From Chionoecetes opilio (taxonomy: Eukaryota > Arthropoda > Malacostraca > Decapoda > Majidae), in assembly GCA_016584305.1 (NCBI GenBank), contig JACEEZ010020519.1, forward strand, positions 181,528 through 245,527: a DNA stretch of 64,000 nucleotides, in the 5' to 3' direction. Positions 21,301 through 35,700 of this stretch are shown here, piece after piece (positions within the stretch are counted from its first letter, which is position 1; each line of letters begins with the position of its first letter). The translations under genes were made by a program, and so were the position numbers. The notes under the pieces are model-generated. The model made no database searches. It had not been told where the DNA came from and saw only the letters and a program-made list of their open reading frames with translations.

Positions 21301-24300
21301 TTGTGGGGATAAGTCGGGGTCCCGCGGGTGGACTACGAAGGGAAAACTACGGCGATGGAAGAATTTAGAGTTATTTTGCGCGAAATTGATATTCCAGGTG
21401 TTTATATTACTGTGCTTTTGTTCTCGCTGACAACACTATAGAGAAGACCTGGGGTAAGGGCTGATGTGCAGAGGCTTTAAACCTAGAAAACAGAGTCACA
21501 ACAGAGCCTCGTCAAAAGGTAAGCAACTGGTAGGTACGAAATTTGTGCCCCTACCACTTGCTTACTTCTTAAAGAGACTCTGATGTGACTGTTTTCCCTG
21601 GTTTAGAAGCCTCTGCACATCAACCATCACCTAGGTTTTCTCTATGTTGTCAGCGAGCCACGGAAAAAAATAGCACCTGGAATATCAATTTCGGCCCAAA
21701 CAACTCGAAATTTTTTCATCGTCGTAGTCTTCTTTGTAGGTTGTACAATTCATGGTTATGATAGTATTAAAATACCTTATTAATTGAGTTCCTTTGTTGT
21801 CTTTCCCTCATAATAAGTAGTGGTACATCATGGTTTAAGTGTTACTTGACGAGCCAATGCATCTCTGATTTCTATACCAACATCACCAACCTTTGCTTTG
21901 ATTTATCTTATTACTCCATCCATAAAAAAGTTGCATAACCACGGTGACATTACCCGTCCTTGCCCATGGTACCCTGGCTGGTACTCTCGTCTACCGAATG
22001 TTCGTCCCTACACAAATTGGGAAAACTCACCGACGGTAAATGGTTGGAATTAGGTTACCGTTAGGTTAGGTAAAGGTCAGTTGGTTAGGTATTCATAATC
22101 ACAAGTAAAGGCACTTATTAGTTTCGCATACACTCCCCCCCCCATACACACTCTTAACCCTTCAATACATCCCACATTCCATCCCATCTATCTCGTTTCT
22201 GTCATATGTTTTGGGTATTAGCCCAGATTGAACACCGAACTCACTTTGGGGGACAAAACTATTTTTTTCTGGTGTTTTTTTAGGGTGTTTTGAATGAATC
22301 TGCTAACCATTTATTCTCAATTTTTTTTTTTTAAGGTAAAGTTTTTTTTTTTTTTTTTTTTTTAGTTAGGTAAAGGCTACGTTAGGTATAGGTTAAAGGT
22401 TAGGTTGGGTATAGGTTAGGTATGGGTTGGTTAGGTAAAGGTTGTTAGGTTTATTGTCGGTTTTTTTCTTTCATTATTGTAAAAAAAAACGAAAGACAGA
22501 AACGGTTAGCAGATTCTTTCAAAACACATAAAAACACACCAGAAAAAAATAGTTTCGTCCCCCAAAAGTGAGTTCGGTGTTCATCTGGATATTTATCTAT
22601 CCCTTTCTCTAAACCCATGAATGCAGCATACATCTTCTTGTCTTTTGCTAACATTGTCTTAATTATCATTCCCATATCAAAGATCTGATTCTACACAACC
22701 TTTCCCAGTTCTAAATCTGCCTTGCTCCTCACTAACCTTGCCATTTGAGATTTTTTGTATTCTTCCAATTATGATTTTCCCATACATTTTTGCCTCATCA
22801 CTGTGGAGTACATGTGACTCAATGAAGCTAAATATAACCAACCTGGTAACAACATTGCCAATCTAGCTAATCACAGCCCTAGAATTTTTCCACATTTACA
22901 CACAGCTTAGGTAACCTTAGGTACCTACGGTAACCTAACCTAACCATTCCCGTCGGCGAGTTTTCCCCTTGTGTAGGGACGAGCATTTCGGTAGACGACA
23001 TGTAGTACCAGGTACCATGAGGCAAGGATGGGTAATGTCACCGTGGTTTTTGCAACTTGTTTATGGATGGAGTAATAAGATAAATCAAAACAAAGTTGGT
23101 TGATGTTTTATATAGACTCGGAATATCCGGTCATTTCGCTCACATGCCCTTTCCGCCAAACTATGGAGTCATTTCCCCACAGGTTTTAAATTTGCCCACA
23201 CTATGGAGTCCCTTTCGCCCAAGGTTACTGGTGGTTCATTCCATTTTTGCCAGAGGAAGATATAGTTACATGTCTCTCCGTGACATGGATCGTGCGGGCA
23301 TTGACTGGATATTATTCTAGTGTTTGCACATACTCCCCTCTCCCCAAAACAAGCTTCGGGATGCTTGCAAAATATGCGTCGCAACCACATCGTTTTTGAG
23401 TTAGGGGTGTTGATAAAATTCCCTAGATGTAGGAATATTCATTGGATTTCTTCTGAGTCCATAGACATGTGAACCTGACGATCCTCACAGAATATGACCG
23501 AAGTGTCGAGAACCCCCCCCAACTCCTCGCTAGGAGGTTAGGTTTGATTTGTTTAGGTTAGGTTGGGTAGGTTAGATTTGGTAGTTTAGGGTTTGAAATT
23601 TTGGGTTAGGTTAGGTTAGGTTAGATTTGGTTAGGTTAGGATAGGTTAGATTTGGTTAGGTTAGGATAGGTGAGATTTGGTTAGGTTTGGTTAGCTTAGG
23701 TTAGATCTGGTTAGGTTAGGTTTATCGGTGGGTCAAGGCCCCCTGCTAGGGTAGGTTAATTTTGGTTAGACAATTTTCTCTAGGTCTTAGGGAATTTTAC
23801 CCCCCCTACACAACTCTATAATTAAGTGTTTTCCGACGCATAATTTGTTCCCCACCCGAAAACCCCGCATTCCCACAGGTCCCCATACTTGTTTTGGGGA
23901 ATTTGGGAGAGTATGGGCAAACACTAGAAATCTACCGTCATTTCGCCCAAGGTTACTGGTGGTTCATTCCATTTCTGCCCGAGGAGATATAGTTTTCATG
24001 ACTCCGTGACATGGATGCGTGTTTTGGGGGAATTGACTTTAGAGTGGGCGAATTGGCTCTTTCATGTGGGCGAATTGACTCTCACATGTGGGGGAAATGT
24101 CTTGTGGACGAATTTACGTGTGGCGAAATGACCGGAAAACGACTCAGAGTATGCATTGGCTCGTCAGTAACACTTTAAAACCATGATGTACCACTACTTA
24201 TTTGAGGAAAGACAACAAAGGAACTCAATTAATAAGGTATTTTAAAACTATCATAACCCTGAATATGTAGGTACAACCTACAAAGAGAAGACTACGACGA

Positions 24301-26180
24301 TGAAAAATTTCGAGTTGTTTTGGGCGAAAATTGATATTCCCGGTGCTATATTTTCCGTGCTCGCTGACAACTATGAGAAGAACCTGAGGTGATGATTGAT
24401 GTGCAGAGGTTTCTAAACCAGGAAAACAGCACAGCAGAGTCTCATTAAGAAGTTTTTAAACAAGTGGTAGGGACACATAACGTAGCTACCAGTTGCTTAC
24501 CTTTTTACGAGGCTCTGTTATGACTCTGTTTTCTTGGTTTAGAAGCCTCTGCACATCAGCCATTACCTCAGGTCTTCTTTAAAAGTGTTTTCAGCGAGAA
24601 CAGAGGGACATTAATTTTAGCACCTGGAATATCAATTTCGCGCAAAATAACTCTAAATTCTTCCATCGCCGAGTTTTCCCTTCGTAGGTCCACCCCGCGG
24701 GGGACCCGACTTATCCCCACCAAAGCACCGATTTTAAACAGACCGTGACGTAGTTATGGGTTAGGGTCCATTCCCACACAAATTCTAAAGAGATATCTAT
24801 ACTAACCTATATATCCTAACCTAACCGTAACCGTAACCGTAACCGTTCCCCGTGTTTGGGGAAAAATATTCGCGTCCCGCGTCCCTTGCTATAAAAAATA
24901 AATAAAAAAATGAAAATAATAAAAAAATTTTAAATTAATAAAAAAAACCATTTTTCCCCTTTTCCTGGGAATTTGGGGAGAGAGAGCGAGTTTTGAAGGA
25001 GGAGAGGAGAGATAGAAGAAGAAAAGAAGAGAGAGATAGGGAATTTTAAGGTGAATTTAAACCCAATTTCCAATTTTAAAAATTTTTAGGAAGTAACGAA
25101 TATGGAGGAAAAAAGGGGGGGAATTTTTCGGTTGATAAGGGAAAATTTAACCCCCAAAATTAAAAAATTTTTTGGGCCCGATTTGTTTTGAAATTAAGGA
25201 AACCTATTTTTTTTTTATTGGGGGGAAAAATTGTGTGTTAAATTTACCCTCTTTTCTTCTTTTTTTTTACCCCCCCGTGGGCACCTCTAAAAAAGGACCC
25301 CCCCAATTTTTTTTAAGCACCTTTTTCCTATCCTCTCTTTCTCTCTCTCCTCCCTCCTCTTCTCCTCTCTCCCTCTCCTCTCTCCTCCTTACCCCTTTTC
25401 GTCCCGATTTAAGATGTTTTGGGGTGGGGTTTTTTAAATTGTGGTGTTTTTGTTTTGGTGTTTTTTTCCCCCTTCTGCTTTCAAGGGGCCCTTTTTTGAT
25501 AACTTTTAAAAAATTTTAAAGGGTTGACACCCCCAAAATTTTTGGGGGAGTTTTTTAAGGGTATTTTTTTCCCCAAAAAGGTCTGGGGGAGTGTACATGA
25601 AAATTTTAAATTAAAAACCAAACTCGTTTTTAGGGAAAAATTTTTTCCAAGTCCACAAAAAAATTGGGAAAATTTAAAAAATTTTCTGGGGGTTTTGTAG
25701 TTCAAATTTCCATCCCCAAAACGCCCCCTATTTTTTTTTCCGGGGTGTTGGAATTTTCCCCATAAAACCCCCCCTCTCATTTAGATTTGGTTGGTTTTTT
25801 TTTTTCCCCCTCCCCCCCTTGTGGTAAAGTTTTTTTTCCGCTCGTGAAGGGGGTTTCAAAGGGAAATTTTATTATATTTTAAAATGGAAATGGGTAATAT
25901 TAAGGTAATTTAAGAAAATGTTTAAAGTTTTGGGATAGGATAATTAATTTTCCCCCAGGGGTTAATAAACTTGCATTTAAAAATTTTAGCCCCCTTTAAA
26001 TTTTGGAGCGCGGTTTTGGGTTGTCCCCATAAAAAATTTAGCCCTAAGATTTTCTTCCTTTGGCTATGGGGGTTTAAGGGGGGGAAAACCGCTGCCACCC
26101 CCCCCCTGGGCCCAATTTCCGTACACCCCAACCCCTCTGGGGAGGATAAACATCAATTTTTAAATAGACTTGCTTTCAAA
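18340..26180 (+). repeat. 7.5 kb direct duplication of 10816-18338
   Basis: The order of foldback A (18342 to ~19770), the GC-rich TIR element, family C, palindrome B, element D and family E is repeated with an offset of about 7.52 kb. Bases 18340-21200 are almost identical to the first copy, with small indels. From about 21.2 kb errors rise, and after 24.9 kb the copy is barely recognisable. Differences include an inverted palindrome spacer and a ~330 base LINE segment at about 22590-22920. Starting exactly at the N, this is best read as an assembly duplication or two haplotypes joined. Confidence 0.8.
22590..22830 (-). pseudogene. LINE reverse-transcriptase fragment, only in second copy
   Basis: Minus-strand reading gives KMYGKIIIGRIQKISNGK, then SEEQGRFRTGKGC, a frame break, and KKMYAAFMGLEKGID. 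These are successive blocks of the fingers/palm region of a non-LTR RT. It replaces part of the right arm of the palindrome in this copy. It probably comes from the same LINE family as the fragment in the arms. Confidence 0.65.
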
Positions 26181-26249
26181 ACCAAGTTATTTCCCCAGCC
26201 CCTCAACCGGTTAACATTTTTCTTTTTTAAGGGTTTTAAATTTTACCCC

Positions 26250-26530
26250 CCTTTTTTTTTTTGTCCCATATATGTGTTTAAAATTCATGGGCCTTTTTTT
26301 AAAACATAAAACCACCTGAAAAAATAACCGTGGTCAATTTCGGGTGTATAACCACTTGCCGCCCGTCACGATTACCCTCCCCCTCCCCTTTGTCATTCAG
26401 GGCGACCACTTTCGGATCACAAGGCCTTTTCAATTTTAAATCCAAACCCCCCACCCTTAATTAAAACCCACCTTCCACCTTTGTATCCTAGTTAGTTAAG
26501 AAAGCTGGGATGATGTGTGGGTTTGATAGC
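26250..26530 (+). repeat. dispersed repeat family H, copy 1 (degraded)
   Basis: Matches 34830-35080 in the same orientation and 35520-35690 inverted. Landmarks are GGATCACAAG and GTATCCTAGTTA. Quality is poor, so limits are approximate. Confidence 0.45.
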
Positions 26531-28849
26531 CGGGGGTTTTTGATTGTATTTTAAAACTCAGTTTAAAAATTGATGGGGGAAATAAAATTTCCCCATTGGT
26601 GCCCCGAGTGGGGAAATTTTTTGTTTCTTTTGTTTTAAAAAGTGGCCCCTTTAAAGGTGAGGAAATTATGGGCCTACCCCCAACCGTTTTTGGGTTATGG
26701 GGCCCTGGAGGGGGGGTTTGGTTTCCCGAAGCTCAAGAATGACTCGGCTGTTAAACCCTCCCATAGCCATCACCCTGTGGAAATTAAAAAGCATCAGAGG
26801 GTTTACTCCTAGGTTTGTTGTAAAAAACAAAGGGGGGGTTTGGGCCCAAAACCCCCTTTTTTTATGCCCTTGGGTTGGCCACCAACACCCCCTTCCCCCC
26901 AAACTTAAAATTTAAAATTTAATTTCCCAACCCAACATTTTTTTTTAAAACCCTTAACCCTTTGCCTTTTAATATTTCCCCTTTGATTTTAATAAATTTA
27001 AAACCCAGGGGACGGGGAAACTAATCATTACTGCAAAAATTAGGTTTTTTTAAAACCCATTTTTTAAAATTTTATTGGTGTGAGCCGGGGCCCTACCCCT
27101 ATACCTATAATAGTTTTTTAAACTCGGGTCTGCAAATGCTAAAAACAAAGGGGAAAAATAGACGGTTTTACTGCATATATAAATTTAAATTTAAACAAAG
27201 CGGGGGTAAAAAAATTTTTTTCAGAAATTTTTATCATCTTTAAACACAATTTGCCCCAAAGTTTTTCGATAAATTTTAATTTTAAAATCTGGGGGTTTTA
27301 ACTGGGAGTGTGCTCATATTCCTCAAAACCGATATTTTCCCTTTAACCCAAATTTTAAAAGGGTTTCCCTTTAAAGGGAAACCCTCCCCCACAGGGAGCC
27401 CCACGATTTTTTACCCCCTGGGTAATTTTTGCTAATTTTTCCCGGCCACCCCTCAGAGTTTAAAAGATCCCTCGTTATTTGGGGAAAGTTTTCCTGCGCC
27501 TTTTTACGCAAATCAAACGCCTGAAATTTTGCGTTTCCCAAACTTCGCAGCCTACCGGAAAACCATTTTGCCTACCCAAACAAAAGATACAAATCCCTAG
27601 TTCAAGGGCGATTTTTCAAGTGAGTCGAAATAAATTTTTTTCTTATTGGGGGAAATAGACCCCCCCCACATTAATTTTTTTTTTCCCAGATTTTTTACCC
27701 CGAAAATTTTAAAAGGTTTCAAAAGCGCCTTTTTTTAATTCCCAAAACCTGTCCCCCGGTGGGAAAACCAGGGCCTTCAAAATGCATGCCCTTTTAACTT
27801 AAAAAACTTTGTGGGGAAATTTAAAAAAATCTTTCTTTAAAAATCGTTTTTTTTTTGCCCAAACAGTGATAATAACCCCAACCCTACAGTATTTTAAAAT
27901 GGCAGTAAATAAAAGTATTTTCAGCAGCTTTTCCAAACTGCCGAGTTAAAAATTGGGGCCCTAAGGGAAATGCAGTCATATTAAAGAAAGGGTTTGGGGA
28001 CAGTGGTGCACAAAACCCCTTCCCAAAAGCAGAAGATATTTTGAATTATTAAAACTACCCAAAATTTAAAAAAGTGAACATGGGCCCTGCAAGGTTTTTT
28101 TCTCGCCCAAAATTAAAGGCTAAAACCTTTGCCCTTTAAGTTAAACCCCAAAGTCCAACGGGAACAAAATAAAAAAAAAATTTTGGGGGGAAAACTGCTG
28201 TAAAAAGTAAATAATTTGGGTTTTAAATTTTTAACTTTTTAAAGGGCAAAAGGACGGGGGGGCTGAAATGCTGAGGGAATTGGTGTTAACGAATTGTTTT
28301 TAACCTTAAAAAGACTTTTTGATGGCCCTTTCCCCCAATTAAAAAAATGGGAAACCCGATTTTTTGGGCTTTTCCAAAAAAAAAGGTCCATCAAAATATT
28401 TAACGCCCCAAATTTTTCCCCCCTTGGGGGGTTTAAGGGTTTAATAAGGGGGCCCCCATCCCCTCCCCATACACCCGAAAAAGGTTTACCCTTTATCATC
28501 CCAACCCCTTTTAAATTAAACCAAAAATGGGAAACCATTTTTTCTTGCCCCCACCAATATAAAGGTTTTTAGGGGAAAGGGGGTTTTTTCCCATTCATAA
28601 GGGAAAAAATATTGCCACAAAATTGAAAATCCTAAAAATAATGTGCCGGGGAGGAAAAACCCAACCTAAAATTGAATACGGTTTAGGTTAAAAGGGCCCT
28701 TTTACCTGGTTTTAAAAAAGAGTGTAATAATAACCAAATAGGGTTTTCCCCCTTCTCCAACATACCCTGAAAAATTAATGGAACCCCGGAAATTGACCCC
28801 GACCCTGTGTTTAGACATAAAATTTTTCTTTTTTGGGTTTTAATACCCC

Positions 28850-29095
28850 CCTTCGGGGTTAATACCCCTGAAAGGGTTTTTACTCCCCTGAAAGGTTTAA
28901 TACCCCCTGAAAGGGTTTAATACCCCTGCGGGTTGATACTCCCTGAAAGGTTTTGATACCCCCCTGCGGGTTTAAATACTCCCTGCAAGGTTTGATACCC
29001 CCCTGAAAGGGTTTTAATTTTTCCCTGCGGGGTTTAATACTCCCTGCAAGGGTTAATCCCCCCCGAAATTTTTAAATATTCCTTCCCGGGTTAAA
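28850..29095 (+). repeat. ~20 bp minisatellite
   Basis: About 11 units of the type GGTTTAATACCCCTGAAAG, alternating with CCTGCGG variants. Unit lengths vary because of base-call errors. Confidence 0.65.
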
Positions 29096-29879
29096 AAAGG
29101 AAATCCTCTGACCCTTTTTAAATTTTTTTTGGATAAAGAAAAATACGAACTTTATTTCATGGGGAAATATCAGTTTTGGCTTCACCCCCCCCATGGAAAA
29201 ATTGACCATAGGGGGCCCCCTTTTCCCCTTGATCATGAGGGAAATTTTTTGGGGGTCGGGCCCGAAATATTCAGTTTGATTTTTCCATATAAAAAATCCC
29301 CCATCCCATACTAATTTCCCCAAAACCCCATCTCTTACTAAATTTTTTTGGTGGAAAAAATCATGGGAACTCAATTAGGGCTGAAGGGTTTAAAATTTTT
29401 TTGGCCGATATCGGGTGTCAATTTTGGAAAAATCATGGAAAAGAAAGGCAGTAAAAATTTTACCTCAGACCCTCTCTTTAAAATTTTAAAATGACCCTTA
29501 GTGTAATAGTCTCCTATTTTAAGGCCCCCCCCCGGGAATTTTCCCGTTTGTAATAAAATCTTAAAACCCCTTTTAAAGGTAAATTTGGTGAGGGGAATTA
29601 ACGGGGGAAAAAATTTTTCCTAAAACATCAGGGGGATAACCCCCCCCCCCGTTTCAAGTATTGTCACATTTTTCACTGGTACCTCTATCAAGACTTTAAA
29701 TTTTTTAAAAACAAAAGCTAAAAAACCAAACATGCCCAAACCCACTATTAATGTTCCGGCGCTATTCCGGGGGTTTTGTCACTTTAAACGAAACTTCATT
29801 TTTCGCCCCCCCCCAGTGTAAAAAATTTATCCAAAAAACCCAAACCCTCTCAAATTTGGGTTAAAAGGGGTTTGGTTTT

Positions 29880-30310
29880 TTTTTCCCCCCCCCCCCCCTT
29901 TTGTGAGAAAAGTTTTTTCCCCCTCGTGTAGGGGTTTTAGGGGGTTTTGTATTATATATTTATAATGGTAATGGGTAATTTTTTAAGGTTTTTTAAGTAA
30001 ATGTTTTAATACGGAAATAGGAAAATTTTTTTAATATTCCCGGGGTTTTAAAAATTTTTTGGCACTTGGAATATTAGCCCCTTTTTTTTTTGGGAGCGTT
30101 TTTCTTTGGGGTTGTCGCCCAAAAACACTACCAAACTAAGTTTTTTCTTTACGTGGCTATAGGTAGGGGGGCCCGGACCCGCGGGCCACCCCCCCAAAAG
30201 GGGAGAACAGTACCCCCCCGGACCCCCTGTAAAGGATACAATAAAATTTTTAAATAAGTGCTTTTCCCAAATTTCAACCCCCTCCGGGTTAACATCTCTT
30301 ATTAATAAAT
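29880..30310 (+). repeat. repeat family E, degraded copy
   Basis: Follows the order of 18000-18335 (GGTAATGGGTAAT, GGCTATAGGTAGG and the family tail) and continues into sequence shared with 26150-26240. Confidence 0.5.
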
Positions 30311-30737
30311 TTTAAAGGGTTCTCAAACACAAAGGCAAACCGGACCCCCCTGCCCCCACCCTTTTTCCCCACGGGGAAATATATCCCCACAAACCCTGAC
30401 CCAAAAGCCACATTTTATACCCATTTTTAGTAAAAATACGTACCCCTCCTTTTCTCTCTCCCCTCTCTCTCCTCTGTTGGGTTGGGGTTTCTTTTTTGCA
30501 AAACTCATCCCAGAATATTTCTTCTTTTTAACCTTTTTCCCCCATTATTTCGCCCTTCCCTCTCTCTCTCTTTTTAAAAAAAACAAAACAACAGACAGGA
30601 GGGATTTCGGGTAAAGGGCCCCCAAGGCAAGGGAGCGGTGGAAAATGATGGCTGCCTGTGGGGGTTTGGGGGCAAAACCCACACCAAAACCCTTCCCATC
30701 TCCCCCCGTACCCAAAACACTGGGATTTCCCCCTTCC

Positions 30738-30872
30738 CTGGGTTTTTTTGTGTGTGTGTTTTGGGGTGTGTGTGTGTGTATGTGTTGTAAATTTTGTGTA
30801 TTGTGTGGGGGGTTTTTGTGTGGTGTTGTGTGTGTGTGTGTGGGGTTGTTTTTTTGTGTGTGTGTGTGTTTG
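30738..30872 (+). repeat. (GT)n microsatellite
   Basis: Interrupted GT repeat with G and T runs. Confidence 0.8.
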
Positions 30873-30884
30873 CTTGAAAATATT

Positions 30885-30950
30885 ACTAAGAACAAAAACA
30901 TAAGAAAATAAGGAAGCTACAAGAGGCCCCGAAAACCTACACTGGTAGTT
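30885..30950 (-). mobile_element. CR1 LINE 3' tail fragment
   Basis: Contains ACATAAGAAAATAAGGAAGC followed by TACAAGAGGCC, the same 3' end as the CR1 at 5123-5180, in minus orientation. Confidence 0.7.
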
Positions 30951-33900
30951 ATTAATTAAATAAGTTTTTTTAAAATTTTTTGACATTAAATTTAAAAAAT
31001 TTACATACAAAACAAAAAAATCCAACCGTATCCAGTAAAAAATACAAAAAAAAAACCCCTTTCCCCTGAAAAAATTCCAAAAACCCCCTTTTTTTTTATT
31101 GTTTTTTTTGGTAGAAATTACTTTGTGGGGAAAAAACAACATACTAAAATTTTTCCCAAAAATAGGGTTTATCAAAAAGGGCCCAAAAATGTAAACAAAA
31201 AGGGAATATGGCCCCCAAAAGCTTATAAAATTTTAAAGGGGATCTTTTCCCCCCTATGGGGAAATTTTTTTTTTTTGTTTTGGCCCAAAAAAACGTAAAA
31301 TTTTGGTATTTTAAAACGGTAAAATTTTTAATTCTAAAAATTTTTTGTTTCCTAAAAAAAAAATTGTTTTTTTTTCCTCATGGGAAAACAAATTTTAGGG
31401 AAAGAAAACTTTATTTTGGGGGGGGGGTTTTTTCCAAAACCCCCAAACCCCATCCTTATTTTTTTTGGGGGGACGTGGGGGATGATAGGGGTATCATTGG
31501 ATGCGGAAAGACTTGGGCTAAAAATTTTAATTAAGCATTTTTTTTTTATTTTCCTCCTCTAAAAATTAAAAAAAAAAAAATCAGTAAAAAGTTATGGTAA
31601 TTTGGGTTAAATATTAAGGCTACGAATTTTGATGGTTACATTGGAGGACCCAAAAACTAAAGGGCTTCCCCATTTAGAGACGGCGCAAAAAACGAACCCT
31701 AACAAAATGAACTTGCGGGGGGGAACAAAATTTTGGGCGGGAAAAAAGGGGATTTCCTTTTAATGTGGGGAACAACCCGTCTCTTTAAACATCCCGATTT
31801 CACAAACCCCATGAAGGACAGGGGGGTTTGCAACGTAAAACCCCTCCCAGGGGGAAAACAAGATGGAGATTTTTTAAGGGAGCAGTGTCCAAAGTCCTCC
31901 CCAACCCCAAAAGGGCTAGTTCCCCCATTGGCGCGATAAAATATATTTTTGGGGTTTTTTACTTTTTTATCACGGCCCCTCAACCGCGATGGCAAAAACT
32001 TTTTTTCTCTTTGGAAAAAAGGGGGGTCCTGCAACAGTTAAAACGAACATTTTAAAAGGTTTTTGAAGAATTTGGGTTTTGGAAAAGGTTTTTCTGCAGC
32101 AAATCTTCTGTTCCTGCATGCATTCACGGGATGGGGATACCATTCTCCGCGGTTTTTGAATCGGAAAAAAACTCGCTTTTACCCCAAAGGTTTTTTAAGG
32201 GGGGACCCCCGTCTTCCCAAAAGCTTGCTAAGAAAGTTTTTTCCACACCTAAAAAAACATAACTGAGATTGAAAAACGCCCGGGGGTAAAGCCCAAAGGT
32301 TTGGGATTGTTCGAGGCAAACCTGGAGGGCAATCTTCCCCCGCAATGAGGTATTCTATCTCTGCCCGAAAAGTTTGGTTTTAGCCAAAAACTTTTAAATT
32401 TCCCCTGAACCTGCCACCGACCCCCCCTCTGCAAAGAAGTTCATGCCCCCTTTGGGGTTCCTCCAAAATGTGCTTTGGGGTGGAACCCCTGGGGGAAAAC
32501 CATGGCACTACCCGGAAAAGGGGGGTGGGAAATTTCAGAAAAAGTCCCAGGTTTCCCGTGATTATGGATTTTCCCCGCGCCAAAAAACCTTTTTGAAAAA
32601 ATTCATGCAAATTTTTTTCCCGTGGGTTTTATAAAAACTTCGGGGCACTTTTCAAAAAACACGGAACTTTTGGTTTCCCCGGGGTTTTGCGGCCTGTCAA
32701 AAAGGGGAAATTGGGGGGGGGGGACAATTTGGTTGGGGGAACATGTCCCGAGGGTGAAAAAAGAGACTTTTTAAAATGACACGTTTTATTCCCCGTGGGT
32801 GAAGGGAGGGCCTTAAAAAGCACTGTTATTTTTATTTAAATTTTTTGAATGGGACATGTATTCCAAAGACGTCCCCCGATGACTCATGACCTCGGGGGTG
32901 TCCCGTGGGAGTTAGTAGAAAACTTTGTATAAAATTGTTAAATCCAAAAAATAAATATAAAAAAAGTAAATCCCTTTTTGTAACCTACAAACTACAAACC
33001 CTTTTAAATAAGGAAAAAAGTGGTTATTTTTTAGTGCGATGGCTGTCCCTGTCTTTGACGGGCATAGTTTGGACCTTTGTGGTGAATTCCCTTTTTTTGG
33101 GAAACGTTTTTTATGTTTTTTCCCCCCATATAAAAGGGGGAAAAGGGGTATAGTCCCTCAAAATCCCCCCAAAATAAAAAAAATGAAAAAAAAAAAGAAA
33201 AAATTTTTATTTTTTTTTTTATTTTTTTTTTTTTTGAGGGGCTATAATTTTTTGATCTAAATTTGAAAATAAAAAAAAATCGCCCTTTTACGGGCCCCAG
33301 CGGGTTTTTTTTTCCCTTTCGAATGAAAAACCCCTACCCACCCCTCTCCGCTGATAAATTTACCCCCGGGGGTAGTCTTTGGGGGGGCCCCCCCAAAAAC
33401 ACCCTTTTTTTTTCGCTAACTCTTTTTTTTTTATTCGCCAAATCAAAAATTTTCCCCAAAAACGACCCCTATTTTTTTTTTTTTTTTTTTATATATTTTA
33501 CCAAGTTTTTTAAAAATGGGTTTTTTAAAAAAGAAAAAAAAATTTTGGGGGGGGTTTTTTTTTGTCCCCTTCCCTTTTTTTTGCTTTGCGGCCTATTCCC
33601 TTTACGTCCCCCTTGGGCCCTTTGTGGTAAACCAAAAATTTTTGGGAAACCTTTTTTTGTATGGGTTTTTCCCCACATGTAAAAACTACCAAAAAAAACT
33701 AAAAAGCTTTTTTTGGAAATTTTTTCAGGGGCAAACCGTATTTTTTACTGGGCTACAGGGACCTGGGTTTTTTTCCGTTAAAACAACTATAATTTGCTGA
33801 TGGAGGCAAAAAAATAAGAAAAAAGAATTCTACCAAAAAAAAACAATAAAAACCCTGGTTTAAAAGGGCTTTTCCTCCTCTACCTGGCCTTTAAATTTCC

Positions 33901-34829
33901 CCCCTTTTATCACCCACCCCCTCGCACCCTTTTCCTTCCCCCCCTTATCCTTTCCCTCCTTTTTGTCCCTTTTTTCCTGCCCCGGCCCCCTCCTAACCCC
34001 CTGGGCCCCGATTCACTCATTTCCCGAGGGTTTCCCCTCCCTTCCCTTTCCCTTCTCCACATTATTTTAAAATCTTTCGCCCGTCCTTATCACACCTTAC
34101 ACACTCTCCTTTTTTTTTCTCTTTCCCTATTGTCGCTTATTTTTTGCCAGTTTGAGAGAGCCGAAAAGAGAGAGGTTTTTTTGTGTGGGACGGCGCGAAA
34201 TAAGCACCCTTTGGGGAAAAATTTTTAAAAACTCTTTCCCCTACCAAACCGGGCCCTCCCACCCCATCACCAAACCCCACCATCACGGGGAAAGGATATG
34301 AAAAAAGGCAAGAAGGAAGCAAAAAAACTGAAAAAGGGAAAGTTGCAGAAAATGAAAGGGGTGAAAAATCTGGAGGAGGAAAGAGAAGAGAGTTTATGAA
34401 AAGGGAATGGAACCCCGGGAAAAGCAGCGGGAAGAAAGAGAAAAGGGGGGTTTAAAAAAGGATTTGAATAAAGAAGAGAAAAAAGAGTAGCGCGACCTAC
34501 TGCCTTCAAATCCTATCTCGTCTCGTCCTCTCTCTGTCTAATCTTGCTGAAATAATATCTATGTATTTCCGCATTAATAACTTTCCAAATTACGTGTTTG
34601 TGTAAAGAGAGAGGGAGAGAGAGAGAGACAGAGCAGAGACAGAGACGAGACGAGACAGAGACAGAAAAAGAGACAAGAGAGAGAGAGAGAAAGGGCCTAC
34701 GAATTTTACTAACGGGGTAAAAAATGTGGCCTTTGGTCAATCCGTGGGGGTTTTTCCTGCGGGGGGAAAAAAGATGGCGGGGGGGGGTTCCCGGGTTGCC
34801 TTTGCTGTTTGAGTACATACTTAATTTTG

Positions 34830-35700
34830 TACATATATGTTTTAAAAATCATAGGACTGTGTTAAAAAACCCTGATAAAAATAGCCGGTCGTCAATTTAC
34901 TGGTTGTAACCCTTGACCCCGACCACGTTACGCCTCCACCTCCGCCTTGTCTTTTCACGGGCGACCAAGGGATCACAAGACCATTGCAAATTGACCCAAA
35001 ACCCTCCCCTTTAAATTCAACCCACTACCCCACCGATAAGTATCCTAGTTATTTAAAGTAGCGGGGATGATTGTCGGGTGATACCCCTGGTTTTGATTGA
35101 ATAGGTAAGAAACTCAGATTAAATATGTTGTGAAAAAAATTCCCCACCCCGGGGAAAACCAAATGCTGGTTTTTTTGTTTTTCCCCCGTCCCCCCCATCA
35201 ACAGTTTTCAGTGTACAATCCCCATGAAATTTTCATTTTTTCCCTTAATCATCAAATCCCAAACCCCCCAACACTAACCTAAAAATAATTGATTTAACCC
35301 AAAACCGTTTCTGGCTGTACCGTAGACAGCACTTTAAATCGCCCCCTGCACTAATGCGTCAGGCCCATATATTTCGAATTTTAAACATCACTAGATTGTG
35401 TGTGCCACTAAGATATAGATGCTACACTGTATGTAGAAATTTATGCTCAAACATATTTGATATGAGGTCTTACCTAATAAAATAAAACCCATTTTCCTAT
35501 CCCCCCCCCTTTGGGGGGACTAAATTACCTTAGCTAATCAACAAAACTAGGATACTTATCGGGGGTTTAAGGGGTTTGGGGAAATGGCTGTGGGCCCTTG
35601 TATTAACCCCGCCTGTCTTGTGATCCAAAGGGGGGTAGCGCGTGATCGGGGGCCCTCCCGTAAAGGGGGAATTTGGAGGCGTTTTTGGGGTTTGGGGGTC
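34830..35700. mobile_element. inverted-repeat element of family H (degraded)
   Basis: Left segment 34930-35060 pairs with the reverse complement of 35520-35650, sharing GATCACAAGAC and CCGATAAGTATCCTAGTT. A ~450 base loop lies between. The low-quality sequence prevents locating the ends or a target duplication. Confidence 0.45.
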